A stretch of 64,000 nucleotides of DNA from Photobacterium profundum SS9 (GTDB lineage Bacteria > Pseudomonadota > Gammaproteobacteria > Enterobacterales > Vibrionaceae): assembly GCF_000196255.1 (NCBI RefSeq), contig NC_006370.1:216187-280186 (forward strand), given 5' to 3'. The translations under genes and the position numbers were made by a program. Below are positions 1 through 8,871 of the stretch, piece after piece. Position 1 is the stretch's first letter. Every line of letters starts with the position of its first letter. Under the pieces are notes generated by a model that made no database searches, was not told the DNA's origin, and worked only from the letters and a program-made list of their open reading frames with translations.

Positions 1-638
1 AACAGCACTTGCATCCCTTGTTGGTTGGCATAGTCTGCGATTTCGGCGTAGCGTTCTGTAAGCCAATTGCGTTCATCTTTACTTGCGGCAGGCGAGATGA
101 GTAAGGTCTTTTTATTTGCCGTATAATGTTTGGCAAATTGAATATCTTCATCTGTGAGAGGGATATTCCAACTTGGTGTGGTAAACGGCACACCAATATA
201 ACGTGCAAAATCGGCAAAGTTATCTAAAACATGAAAGGAGTTAGTATTAGGAAGATGCTTATTAGTGAAAAGCCATTGACCTTCTTTTGTACGATTACGG
301 CTAAAACCGACACGGTACTTCGCTTTTATGCCTAAAGATAATGCACTAGCGCGTATTGCGGCTTGCATATGCAGTAATGCATCGAACTTTTGTCCTTTTA
401 ATGCACTCCATACTGCCTGCATGCCTTTTAAACCCGCTTTCTTATCGAAGGTAACAACATTGATGCCGGGTAAATGACCAATGAGTTGAGTTTCTATTTT
501 TCCTGTGACCCATGTGATATCCGTGTCTGGCCAGTGCTGTTGGATGGCTTGCACAACAGCAATAGCATGGCAAACATCTCCGATCGCAGATAGCCGTAGA
601 ATACATAGCGATTTTGGAGGAGAAGAAAATAGTGCCAT
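1..638 (-). CDS. LPS heptosyltransferase, glycosyltransferase family 9 (C-terminus outside window)
   Basis: An open frame runs from an ATG at 638 to the window edge, giving about 212 residues of a protein that is normally 330-350. The N-terminus carries the GT9 signature KSLCILRLSAIGDVCHA, with the conserved Gly-Asp that sits near the sugar-nucleotide site. Around residue 180 is a second conserved stretch, LLISPAASKDERNW, that opens the ADP-heptose-binding domain. Enzymes of this family transfer heptose from ADP-heptose to the inner core of LPS at the cytoplasmic face of the inner membrane. Neighbouring kdkA, waaA and hldD support that role. Which heptose it adds (WaaC, WaaF or WaaQ-like) cannot be decided from this half. 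Confidence 0.85.
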   Translation of the reverse strand, partial: MALFSSPPKSLCILRLSAIGDVCHAIAVVQAIQQHWPDTDITWVTGKIETQLIGHLPGINVVTFDKKAGLKGMQAVWSALKGQKFDALLHMQAAIRASALSLGIKAKYRVGFSRNRTKEGQWLFTNKHLPNTNSFHVLDNFADFARYIGVPFTTPSWNIPLTDEDIQFAKHYTANKKTLLISPAASKDERNWLTERYAEIADYANQQGMQVL

Positions 639-671
639 GGCTGATACTCAAGAATAAATTGAAGAAGTAAT

Positions 672-843
672 TATACCCAAGTTATCTCAAGATGCTCGTT
701 TCAGCGAGAATTTGTTGGGCTCTAGGCAAGGCGCTTATTTATAGACCTAGTCGTTCTACGTTGAAAATAAGTAACACCGCATAGAGCCCAACAAAACTCG
801 CCCTTCGGGAGTGAATCCTGCATCTTGAGGTAGCTTGGGTATA
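672..843. repeat. Miniature inverted-repeat element, short form (172 bp)
   Basis: The ends are inverted copies of each other: TATACCCAAGTTATCTCAAG at the left and the complement of TATACCCAAGCTACCTCAAG at the right. Inside, GTTGGGCTCTA pairs with TAGAGCCCAAC and CTTATTT pairs with AAAATAAG, so the unit folds into one long hairpin. It matches the elements at 13632-13897 and 41214-41479 except that it lacks their 94-bp inner module. It has no coding capacity. It fills the gap between the divergent heptosyltransferase and kdkA genes. Confidence 0.85.
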
Positions 844-900
844 TGCAGTTCATTCAGGGGATTGTAAAATGATGGCGCCTAATCTATCAGGAGTTTCACC

Positions 901-1611
901 GTGGAAGAATTGTGTTTTGATAACCAGCGCATCTGGTTTGATCCGAACTTATTACAAGAAGACCCAAAAGCATGCTTTGATGCGTCTTTTTGGCAGCAGC
1001 AAGGAAAAGTGATTGGTTCGGCGCAAGGGCGTGGTACAACGTGGTTTGTTCAAGGTGAGACGTTACCGATGGCATTACGACATTATCGTCGTGGTGGGTT
1101 GTTCGGTAAATTGATCGAAGATGCCTATGTGTTCACGGGATGGGAAAAAACCCGCTGTGCTGAAGAGGTGGCGTTACTGTCGACACTTGCCGTTGGGGGG
1201 GTGAATGTACCTCGCCCGGTAGCTGCACGAGCAACACGTCATGGTCTGGTATACCGTGCGGATTTATTGGTCGAAAAGATTGATAGTGCTAAGGATTTAG
1301 TGGATTTGCTGCAACAAGCAATGCTACCTGATCATGTGTGGTACGCCATTGGACGCACGGTTCGTAAGATGCATGATTTACAGGTGTGCCATACCGATCT
1401 TAACGCGCACAATATTTTAGTGGATAGTCGTGAATTGGTGTGGCTGATTGACTTTGATAAATGCTATACGCAAGAGGGCGAAGCGTGGAAGGCGAAAAAT
1501 TTGTCACGCTTACATCGCTCTTTCGTTAAAGAGCAAGGCAAGCGTAACATTCATTTTTCTGCCACAAGCTGGCAAGTATTGTGTCAAGGCTATGAGCTGC
1601 CTGATAACTGA
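901..1611 (+). CDS. kdkA: 3-deoxy-D-manno-octulosonic acid (Kdo) kinase
   Basis: The 236-residue product matches KdkA, which phosphorylates the single Kdo residue on lipid A in organisms such as Haemophilus and Vibrio. The kinase-like catalytic loop HTDLNAHN lies at about residue 164 and the metal-binding IDFDK at about 184. The start is a GTG at 901 preceded by AGGAG at 889-893. The gene converges on waaA and the two share 22 bp at their 3' ends (1590-1611). The pairing with waaA makes sense, because WaaA makes the substrate. A single phosphorylated Kdo is typical of vibrio LPS. Confidence 0.92.
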   Translation: MEELCFDNQRIWFDPNLLQEDPKACFDASFWQQQGKVIGSAQGRGTTWFVQGETLPMALRHYRRGGLFGKLIEDAYVFTGWEKTRCAEEVALLSTLAVGGVNVPRPVAARATRHGLVYRADLLVEKIDSAKDLVDLLQQAMLPDHVWYAIGRTVRKMHDLQVCHTDLNAHNILVDSRELVWLIDFDKCYTQEGEAWKAKNLSRLHRSFVKEQGKRNIHFSATSWQVLCQGYELPDN

Positions 1612-2879
1612 TCCACGATAGCTGACACTGTTTTATTTACAGCGCCTTGGTTTTGTTTGACCACGGTCAAGGCTGCTTTCCCCATTGCCGCTTTCTGCTC
1701 GGGATGATCGAATAACTGAATAAGCTGTTGCGCTAGCATTTGACTATCTTCACATACCCATACCGCTTCCGCTTGGCGAAGTTGCTCCGTTATGTCAGTG
1801 AAATTGTAGTAACTTGGCCCCGTAATGGCGGGTTTACTTAACGCCGCTGGCTCCAATAAATTGTGGCCCCCTACAGCGTTGCCGATCAAGCTTCCGCCCA
1901 TAAATGTAATGTCGGCTGCCCCCAACATAACTAGCATCTCTCCCATCGTATCAGCCAAATACACCTGTGTGCTTGCGATGATAGGTTGAGTTTGTGTACG
2001 GCGAACACACTCAAAGCCAGCTTGGATACACAGCTGTTCCACGTCGTTAAAACGTTCGGGATGGCGAGGTACCAAGATCAGTAGGCTATCTGGTTTGGTA
2101 TTGAGTACTGATTGAAAAGCCGCTAAAACGTGTTCATCTTCCCCTTTGTGGGTGCTGGCAGCAACCCACACTGGTCGCTGCATACCAATCGTTTCTCGTA
2201 AAGTATTAGCTTGTTGCACGATGGTATCAGCGATCTCAATGTCGTACTTTATCGAACCAGTCACAGAGATGCGCTTGGCTGGTAGCCCTAATTGTTTGAA
2301 GCGTTCTGCATCATCGGAGTGAAGGCATAATACATGATCGAGGTGCTTAGCCAGTAAATTAAACACAGATTGGAATTGTTGGTAGCGTGCAGCGGAGCGG
2401 GCTGATAAGCGGGCGTTCATTACCATTATTGGTATCTTGTTCTTATGTACTGTCGCGAGGGTGTTGGGCCACAGCTCAGTTTCCATGATTAACAGGGCTG
2501 AGGGTTGAATGTTTTTTAGAAAGCCTCGTACACACCATGCGAAATCTAACGGCATGTAGCGGTGCTCTACCAAGCCCCCCAGTTTTGATACTTGTTCCGC
2601 ACCTGTGCTGGTGGTCGTGGTAATTACAATTGGTGTGTTTGGGTATTGCAGTTTAAGTGCTTTTATCACTGGAATAGCAGCAATAGATTCACCTACAGAG
2701 ACCGCATGTATCCAAATTGGTGATTGATCCGCTTTGGCTGTTAATGGCGGGGTAAAGCCAAAATGTTCTTTCCAGCGTGAGCCAAACGAAGGCTTTCCTT
2801 CTTTTTTTTTGTACAAACCAAAAAGGAGAAATGGCGAAGCCAAGACGAGCAATAGGTTGTAGAGTGTTCTAATTATCAT
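1590..2879 (-). CDS. waaA: 3-deoxy-D-manno-octulosonic acid transferase
   Basis: The 429-residue product aligns along its whole length with WaaA (KdtA; 425 residues in E. coli). WaaA moves Kdo from CMP-Kdo to lipid IVA at the inner membrane. Visible family motifs are the N-terminal membrane anchor, SVGES (about residue 61), IMETELWPN, NARLSARS, PRHPERF and the GGHNLLEPAA donor-site stretch. The catalytic glutamate is expected within SVGES. The start is an ATG at 2879. It is transcribed toward kdkA and overlaps its 3' end. Confidence 0.95.
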   Translation of the reverse strand: MIIRTLYNLLLVLASPFLLFGLYKKKEGKPSFGSRWKEHFGFTPPLTAKADQSPIWIHAVSVGESIAAIPVIKALKLQYPNTPIVITTTTSTGAEQVSKLGGLVEHRYMPLDFAWCVRGFLKNIQPSALLIMETELWPNTLATVHKNKIPIMVMNARLSARSAARYQQFQSVFNLLAKHLDHVLCLHSDDAERFKQLGLPAKRISVTGSIKYDIEIADTIVQQANTLRETIGMQRPVWVAASTHKGEDEHVLAAFQSVLNTKPDSLLILVPRHPERFNDVEQLCIQAGFECVRRTQTQPIIASTQVYLADTMGEMLVMLGAADITFMGGSLIGNAVGGHNLLEPAALSKPAITGPSYYNFTDITEQLRQAEAVWVCEDSQMLAQQLIQLFDHPEQKAAMGKAALTVVKQNQGAVNKTVSAIVDQLSGSS

Positions 2880-2990
2880 CTAATCTAAACTTGAGTTAAG
2901 TGTGGGTTGCAACTTTGATGAATAGACATCGCAGACTACTTGTATATTAAGTTAGAATAGCGCGGTTAACTAGTGTAATGGAGAAGCTTC

Positions 2991-4055
2991 GTGAACCAAC
3001 AGAAAAAGCGCTACCTGATGTATATTGCGCAAAATTATTCCTACGCAATTCTGCGACCATTACAAGCGCTTATTCGCTCAAAAGGTGGGGACGTCTGTTG
3101 GTTTTTGGAAGGTGAAGAAGTAAGCGGAAAATTTCTTGCTAAGGATGAAAATCACTTAGCAAACATTGCTGATGTGATTGCTTGGCAACCTGATGTTGTT
3201 TTTGTTCCTGGCAATGTGGTTCCTAATTTCATCCCAGGGTTAAAAGTTGCGGTATTTCATGGGTTTAATTCTGGAAAGTTAAACCGTAAGGGACGAGAAG
3301 ACCATTTTGAAATTCGAGGGTGCTTTGATTTGTTCTGCACACAAGGACCGGATACGACTGAACGATTTGAACATTTAGCACAACAGTACAAATTTTTTAA
3401 TGTGAAGCAGACTGGATGGCCAATGCTTGACCCGCTGTTTCATCCGCAGATTGAAAACCCATACATTAATGAAAAAGATGATAGAGCGACAGTCTTGATG
3501 TGCTCTACATTTTCAAGAAATTTAACGTGTGCACCGCATTTATTTGAACATATTAAGACGTTGTCTCAAACAGGCCGATGGCGATGGCTGGTACAATTTC
3601 ATCCTAAAATGGATCCACAAATTGTGGAAATGTACAAAGGCTTAGAAAGCGAGAACCTGACTTTCATTGAGACAGATAACGTTATTCCTGTATTACAAGC
3701 TGCTGACGTGATGTTATGTGATACATCATCTGTACTTTTGATGCATTTGCTACAAAGAAAGCCCGTTGTTACATTTAAAAATCAGTCACCAAAACCACAT
3801 CTTATTAATATTACAGATGCTGGTGATGTTGAATCGGCATTAGAAATCGCACTGTCTCGCCCTGAGTCGTTAATGGCAGAGATTGAGGCGTATTGCCAAT
3901 TGATCCATCCCTATACTGATGGTTGTTCAAGTTTACGGGTTTTTGATGCGGCAAATGAAATGGTATCAATCGGTTATCAAGGTTTAAAGCCGAAACCATA
4001 TAATTGGTTACGACAATATAAAATGCGTAAGAAATTGGGCTACTGGAAGTTTTAG
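2991..4055 (+). CDS. CDP-glycerol glycerophosphotransferase-like protein
   Basis: The 354-residue product resembles the CDP-glycerol:poly(glycerophosphate) glycerophosphotransferase fold (GT-B), seen in teichoic-acid enzymes and in some Gram-negative surface-sugar loci. The C-terminal stretch CDTSSVLLMHLLQRKPVV matches that family's conserved 'D-x-SS-v' region. No signal peptide or membrane span is evident. It starts at a GTG (2991) with GGAG seven bases upstream. It opens the + strand sugar block and is followed 66 bp later by a WaaE-like glycosyltransferase. It may add glycerol phosphate or another phospho-substituent to the LPS core, but substrate and acceptor are unknown. Confidence 0.65.
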   Translation: MNQQKKRYLMYIAQNYSYAILRPLQALIRSKGGDVCWFLEGEEVSGKFLAKDENHLANIADVIAWQPDVVFVPGNVVPNFIPGLKVAVFHGFNSGKLNRKGREDHFEIRGCFDLFCTQGPDTTERFEHLAQQYKFFNVKQTGWPMLDPLFHPQIENPYINEKDDRATVLMCSTFSRNLTCAPHLFEHIKTLSQTGRWRWLVQFHPKMDPQIVEMYKGLESENLTFIETDNVIPVLQAADVMLCDTSSVLLMHLLQRKPVVTFKNQSPKPHLINITDAGDVESALEIALSRPESLMAEIEAYCQLIHPYTDGCSSLRVFDAANEMVSIGYQGLKPKPYNWLRQYKMRKKLGYWKF

Positions 4056-4121
4056 TGCCTAAGATGCCAGTAGTTATGACCGCTGGTTGACGACTTAAAT
4101 TGAGGAATAAAAGGTTACTGT

Positions 4122-4886
4122 ATGAGAAGGCATTCACTGTCTGCGATTGTGATCACTAAGAATGAAGCTGACCGAATTGAAGGCTGTCTGCGCTCCATAG
4201 CCGAGATTGCCGATGAAATTATTGTGCTCGATAGTGGCTCCACTGATGAAACGGTAGAAATCTGCCAACGCTATACCGATGATGTAACAATAACTGATTG
4301 GCCAGGATTTGGTAAGCAAAAACAACGAGCTTTGGATAAGGCCCGCTGTGATTGGGTGCTGTCGATCGATGCTGATGAGGCGCTTGATAGTGATATGCAA
4401 CAAGCTCTAGTTACTATGTTGGATCAAGAGGATATTGAGCATACAGCCTACCGTTTGCCCTGGGGAGTTACGTTATATGGTAAAACCCTTAAATATGGTC
4501 GCAGTGCCCGCTCGGTATTGCGCTTGTTTAAACGCGAAGGAGCGAAATTTACTCTTGATGAAGTGCATGAGACTGTTGTTCCCGTAAGCGGGAGTAAGGG
4601 GGAACTTAAAGGGCTGCTCCTCCATTACACTCATCGTGACTACGGTCATGGTTTAGACAAAGCTGCTCAGTATGCTTGGCTTGGTTCTCAGAAGTATCAC
4701 CGTAAAGGCAAAAAATCTCATGGGCTTGTATTGGCTCTACTTCGTGCTATTTGGACCTTTTTTCTAATTTATGTGATTCGTCGAGGCTTCTTAGATGGCA
4801 GTGTCGGCTTTATTGTGGCGATGACCTATGCCCAAGTGAATTTTAATAAATATGTCGGGTTATGGTTGTTGGAAAACAAAAGATAA
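4122..4886 (+). CDS. Family 2 glycosyltransferase, WaaE/KdtX-like LPS core enzyme
   Basis: A 254-residue GT-A enzyme. The N-terminus SAIVITKNEADRIEGCLRS and the nucleotide/metal motif SIDADEAL (DAD, about residue 87) are typical of the WaaE/LgtF group, which adds a beta-linked glucose to the first core heptose. The C-terminus has a hydrophobic stretch near residues 200-235 that would hold it at the inner membrane. It lies in a + strand row of LPS genes. The family assignment is secure, but the exact sugar and linkage are inferred. Confidence 0.82.
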   Translation: MRRHSLSAIVITKNEADRIEGCLRSIAEIADEIIVLDSGSTDETVEICQRYTDDVTITDWPGFGKQKQRALDKARCDWVLSIDADEALDSDMQQALVTMLDQEDIEHTAYRLPWGVTLYGKTLKYGRSARSVLRLFKREGAKFTLDEVHETVVPVSGSKGELKGLLLHYTHRDYGHGLDKAAQYAWLGSQKYHRKGKKSHGLVLALLRAIWTFFLIYVIRRGFLDGSVGFIVAMTYAQVNFNKYVGLWLLENKR

Positions 4887-4912
4887 AGCTGTAACTTTAT
4901 ATCGGAATTAAT

Positions 4913-5830
4913 ATGAAAATTGAATACTGCCGTTCTAAGAGCCTAAATTTTGGTGATGATTTAAATTTATGGCTTTGGCCTAAGTTGATGGGAGATATTT
5001 TTGATGACGAAGATGATAATGTTTACTTTGTTGGAATCGGTACGATTTTAACAAAAAAAAGAATTGAACAGCAACTGAAACACGCAAAGAAAATTATTAT
5101 TTTCTCATCTGGTGCGTGGGGGGATAGTATTCCTGAGTTAGATGAGCGCTGTTGTGTCTATGGTGTTCGTGGGCCTAGGACAGCGAAAAAGCTTGGTTTA
5201 GATGATGACCTTATTGTAGGTGATGGCGCTTATTTGTTACGAGAAGTTGAATTACCCGCGGTAGCCAAGAAATATGAGGTTGGGTTTATTCCTCATCACC
5301 GAAGTGAAGACTATGTTGATTGGCAAGAAATATGTAAGGCTGCCCATGTTAAATTTATATCTGCAAAACAACCTGTTGATACTTTTTTAGATGAGCTGAG
5401 AAGTTGTAATAAAATAGTCACAGAAGCAATGCATGGCGCTATTGTTGCCGATGCGATGCGTGTGCCTTGGGTTGCTGCAAAGTTTTCACCTTTATTTAAT
5501 GAGGAAAAATGGTATGACTTTGCAGAGTCCATGAAAATTGAACTTAATATACATTCATTACCATTTTATACTCAACATAAAATGAGAGTAGGAAAACTGA
5601 TTGAAAATGGTATTAAAATAGTACTTAGTGGTCTTTTAAAAAATGAAAAGTGGCAAAGTTTACTTTTTTTAAATAAGAATGCATCTGAACATGAGTTAGC
5701 GATATTAAGTGATAATGTTAGCTTTATTGCAAAGAATGTTGAAGGAATCTTAAGTTTAGATGAAATCGTAAGTACTACATCATTAAAGCAATTGAATGTA
5801 ATAAAAAAAATCATTGATGATAATAAATAA
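4913..5830 (+). CDS. Polysaccharide pyruvyl transferase family protein
   Basis: The 305-residue product carries the polysaccharide pyruvyl-transferase hallmarks VYGVRGPRTAKKLGL (about residues 82-96) and VTEAMHGAIVADAMRVPW (about residues 170-187, the 'E-x-x-HG' region). Relatives attach ketal pyruvate to exopolysaccharide or surface sugars. The last 90 residues are AT-rich and poorly conserved. It starts 26 bp after the GT2 gene and ends 28 bp before a GT4 gene, so the three probably form one transcript. It probably modifies the outer core or O-chain, but the acceptor is unknown. Confidence 0.75.
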   Translation: MKIEYCRSKSLNFGDDLNLWLWPKLMGDIFDDEDDNVYFVGIGTILTKKRIEQQLKHAKKIIIFSSGAWGDSIPELDERCCVYGVRGPRTAKKLGLDDDLIVGDGAYLLREVELPAVAKKYEVGFIPHHRSEDYVDWQEICKAAHVKFISAKQPVDTFLDELRSCNKIVTEAMHGAIVADAMRVPWVAAKFSPLFNEEKWYDFAESMKIELNIHSLPFYTQHKMRVGKLIENGIKIVLSGLLKNEKWQSLLFLNKNASEHELAILSDNVSFIAKNVEGILSLDEIVSTTSLKQLNVIKKIIDDNK

Positions 5831-5858
5831 CAGTTTGGTTTAATAAAGGTATGAGGCG

Positions 5859-6995
5859 ATGAGTAAGAATATTCTTTTTGTAGTACACGACCTTAAGGGT
5901 GGCGGTATTCAAAAAATAACAGTAGATACGGCTAGATACCATGCGAGTATAGGAAATAAAGTTAAAATATTAACTTTTAAAAAAGGACAGGACTTTACGT
6001 TTGATTTTGAGTGCGAGTTAGAGGTATTACCTTTAATTTCAATTTATTTAATGATGCCTTGGATGGTAATATATAAAATATTATATAAGTTGGTGTTAAG
6101 GTATCTATTTCCGCGTAGTGAGTTTATTTGGGCAGGGAAGCTCTATGCTATAGCTTTTAAACGTTTTCTTAAAAAAGAAAACAATACTTATGATGCTATA
6201 TTTGTCAATGGTGCTCGTTCAATGCATAGGTTGCATTCATGCAAACAAGAAAACATTGTCTTCAGCTTGCATTTGCCTTATGTATTATCGAAAGTAGAAA
6301 GAAGTTTTTATACGGATTTTTTGTTTAAAACATTATTTAGTGACAAGAAAATATTTGCAGTTTCAGACTTTATTAAGAAGCCTATAGAGTTGAGAGCTAA
6401 AGAATTACATGTTTCTAACTTAAAGTTGGAGACGATTTATAACCCTTGCGATAAGAATAGTTTACAAAAACTTGCTCAAAAAGACCTTGATTTTAAACCT
6501 GAGTTTATTGTAGCTGTTGGGAGACTTTGCAGTCAGAAAAGATTCGATATATTAATTAAAGCTTATGATAAATCAAGAATCGATTGTGATTTGGTTATTG
6601 TCGGCGGTGGATCTGACTCGCATAAAAATATGCTGGAAAAATTAATTAAAGATCTGAACTTAGAGGGTAAGGTGCATCTTGTTGGTTTTGATAAAAATCC
6701 TTTTAAGTGGATGAAAAGGTCAAGATTTTTTATTTTGAGTTCTGATATTGAAGGCTTTGTTCTTGTTGTAAATGAAGCTTTAGCTTGTGGGGCTCCTGTG
6801 ATTGCGACAGATTGTGGCCCTGTTACTGAAATATTGACTGGAAAGTTAAGCGAAGGGATTGTACCTAAAGGAGATATTGGTGCACTGGCAGAAAAAATAA
6901 AAGAGTTTAACGTTTCTCCTATATACCCAACGGCTGGCGTGGTAAGTAAGCTTTCTTTTAAAGACATTATAAATAAACAGCTTTCACTTATATGA
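5859..6995 (+). CDS. Family 4 glycosyltransferase
   Basis: A 378-residue GT-B enzyme. The N-terminal domain has the acceptor-side VVHDLKGGGIQK motif. The C-terminal donor domain has VAVGRLCSQKRFDILIKAY and the E-x7-E type segment DIEGFVLVVNEALACGAPV (about residues 295-315). It is last in the + strand sugar block and is followed directly by a strong terminator. Its coding DNA is distinctly AT-rich, as often seen in strain-variable LPS genes. The sugar is unknown. Confidence 0.82.
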   Translation: MSKNILFVVHDLKGGGIQKITVDTARYHASIGNKVKILTFKKGQDFTFDFECELEVLPLISIYLMMPWMVIYKILYKLVLRYLFPRSEFIWAGKLYAIAFKRFLKKENNTYDAIFVNGARSMHRLHSCKQENIVFSLHLPYVLSKVERSFYTDFLFKTLFSDKKIFAVSDFIKKPIELRAKELHVSNLKLETIYNPCDKNSLQKLAQKDLDFKPEFIVAVGRLCSQKRFDILIKAYDKSRIDCDLVIVGGGSDSHKNMLEKLIKDLNLEGKVHLVGFDKNPFKWMKRSRFFILSSDIEGFVLVVNEALACGAPVIATDCGPVTEILTGKLSEGIVPKGDIGALAEKIKEFNVSPIYPTAGVVSKLSFKDIINKQLSLI

Positions 6996-7000
6996 ATATT

Positions 7001-7029
7001 AGAGTGATGTTTTTCACATCACTCTTTTT
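7001..7029 (+). terminator. Rho-independent terminator of the + strand LPS block
   Basis: AGAGTGATGT and ACATCACTCT form a perfect 10-bp stem with a 5-base loop, followed by TTTTATT. It lies six bases after the GT4 stop codon and separates the two convergent LPS transcription units. Confidence 0.85.
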
Positions 7030-7030
7030 A

Positions 7031-8107
7031 TTAATTCAATAGCTTTTTAAAAAAAACAATATGTTCACTAACTGTATTTGTCGCATTAAATTTGTTATCT
7101 AATCGCTTTTGTGCTTCGAGGCTAAATTTATATATTTTATCTTTATCGTTGATCAGTTTATTCATCGCTTCGGCAAAGGCTGCTGCATTCCCCGTTGGAA
7201 CGACGTAACCGGAGACGCTGTCATCGACCAGTTCAGGGGAACCCCCTGTTGTAGTAACCACTGATGTTGTGCCATTTGCCATAGCTTCAATGATTGTGCG
7301 AGGAAGCCCTTCACCACTAATTGACGGTTGTACCTGAAAATCGGCCATGGCCATGATTGATGGCACGTCTTGGCGGTGACCGACAACATGAATACGCGAA
7401 GACATCGGGCTTTGTTTTATTTGATCTAAGTGTGGTTCAAAACCACTACCAACTAATAGCAAATGAAAATTCGGGTTATTAATGTGATGGGTGGCTTCGA
7501 TCAGAACGGATATGCCTTTGCTTGGACGAACATGAGCGGCACATACTGCAACAATAGTATCTTCACTTAAACCGAAGTCTTCACGTTTAGTCGGTTCGAC
7601 TTTGTACCAATCAAGTTGGTGACCCTTGTATATCGTGGTTACGTTTTCCTTATGCTGCCACACACGTTTGCGGACATCATCACGCACAGCATTGGATACA
7701 CAGACGATACCACTGACTTTTGGGTGAAGGTGGGTTAAGTAGGCGCTTGGATCATGACGGTATAACCCTCCTGTTGTGCCACGGTAGGTGACCATTTTTG
7801 CTCTTGTACCTATACAGGCAAAAGCTGCATTTGGGATGGTTTTTGAGTTGAAGCCATAGCAAATATCATAATCCCCGTCTTTCAGTTCGTGGTGGATTGT
7901 TTTGATCGTTTTAAGGCAAATTTTCTTTGTTGGATAGCAGTCAATGACTTTTACCCCATGATCTCGAAAACGAGTGACATAATCGGCGTCACCTTGGGTC
8001 ACGACGGTAACTTGATGACCTTGCTTGACCATTTCAATGAACATCTCTGCCTCAGGACGAACACTGTTCCACGCATGTTTGTAAGAGCTGGCAATTAGAA
8101 TTTTCAT
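7031..8107 (-). CDS. Family 4 glycosyltransferase
   Basis: A 358-residue GT-B enzyme with AAHVRPSKGISVLIEA at the start of the donor domain and GEGLPRTIIEAMANGTTSV (about residues 265-285) carrying the E-x7-E catalytic segment. It is the distal gene of the hldD operon, ending just before the shared intergenic terminator. Its start lies 3 bp from the stop of the GT25 gene, so the two are co-transcribed. The role in outer-core or O-antigen assembly is inferred from position. Confidence 0.85.
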   Translation of the reverse strand: MKILIASSYKHAWNSVRPEAEMFIEMVKQGHQVTVVTQGDADYVTRFRDHGVKVIDCYPTKKICLKTIKTIHHELKDGDYDICYGFNSKTIPNAAFACIGTRAKMVTYRGTTGGLYRHDPSAYLTHLHPKVSGIVCVSNAVRDDVRKRVWQHKENVTTIYKGHQLDWYKVEPTKREDFGLSEDTIVAVCAAHVRPSKGISVLIEATHHINNPNFHLLLVGSGFEPHLDQIKQSPMSSRIHVVGHRQDVPSIMAMADFQVQPSISGEGLPRTIIEAMANGTTSVVTTTGGSPELVDDSVSGYVVPTGNAAAFAEAMNKLINDKDKIYKFSLEAQKRLDNKFNATNTVSEHIVFFKKLLN

Positions 8108-8109
8108 TT

Positions 8110-8871
8110 TTATTTTCTTTTTTTTGTTAGATTGAAAATAGCGTTATGGATAGTTCTTTTTATTGCTTCACTTAGGTTGAAACCTTCACGGCGAATCTTA
8201 GTATAAAGATGCCGTTTAGCTCTTTTCTCATATTCTACATATCCAATGTTTGACTCATAGCTATCATCATGACTTAGGCAAGGTGGTATCGTGCCATAAC
8301 TATCAATTTTTGTTATCCAAAAGCGATCCATAAAAATATCAACGGGCAGAAACCAATGCTGGGAGTGTTCTAGGAGTTTTTTCGCTCCAGAAGGGGTGAG
8401 AAAGTACCCAATTGTCCCCATATGCCCTTTTGAGAATCGATGGATTTCAAGTTTATCAATTTCAGTGGCTTTTTTGGACGAAAAACGTTTTCGCTGATGT
8501 TTATGTAGGCGAATAAATTTAAATTGAGAGTTTAATGATGTCGCCGAGGTGCAAAAAGCTTTAAATTCAATTGGCGAAATAATCGCATCATCTTCAAGTA
8601 CAATGATAGGTTCACCTTTTTCAGCGCACTTCTCCCAAAGAAGGTAATGGCTGGCATAGCAACCTAATTGCCCTTTATTTAAGGATCTTCCTCGGTATAA
8701 CTGGCTACATTGGTCATCATATTTTTTAAACAAAGGATGTGCTTCTTTTCTGCCATCAATAGCAGGAAAGAAAGTAAAAGGTACGTTTATTGCGTTTAAT
8801 TGGTTTGCAATATTCTCTTTTCGTTCGGGCGATGAGAGAAGGTTGATTATATAGATGTCGTACATTAGCAA
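8110..8871 (-). CDS. Family 25 glycosyltransferase (LPS biosynthesis)
   Basis: The 253-residue product has the GT25 N-terminus IINLLSSPERKENI, the GCYASHYLLWEKC motif (about residue 70) and IIVLEDDA (about residue 92), which provides the acidic nucleotide-sugar site. GT25 enzymes in Haemophilus and Neisseria (Lic2A/LgtB type) add galactose to LPS or LOS outer core. The start overlaps the end of the O-antigen ligase gene by 7 bp, indicating translational coupling. The sugar is unknown. Confidence 0.87.
   Translation of the reverse strand: MLMYDIYIINLLSSPERKENIANQLNAINVPFTFFPAIDGRKEAHPLFKKYDDQCSQLYRGRSLNKGQLGCYASHYLLWEKCAEKGEPIIVLEDDAIISPIEFKAFCTSATSLNSQFKFIRLHKHQRKRFSSKKATEIDKLEIHRFSKGHMGTIGYFLTPSGAKKLLEHSQHWFLPVDIFMDRFWITKIDSYGTIPPCLSHDDSYESNIGYVEYEKRAKRHLYTKIRREGFNLSEAIKRTIHNAIFNLTKKRK

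Noticed and set aside
442..651. 69-codon - strand frame at the left end
   Set aside because: It is an out-of-frame shadow of the GT9 heptosyltransferase, whose frame carries all the family motifs.
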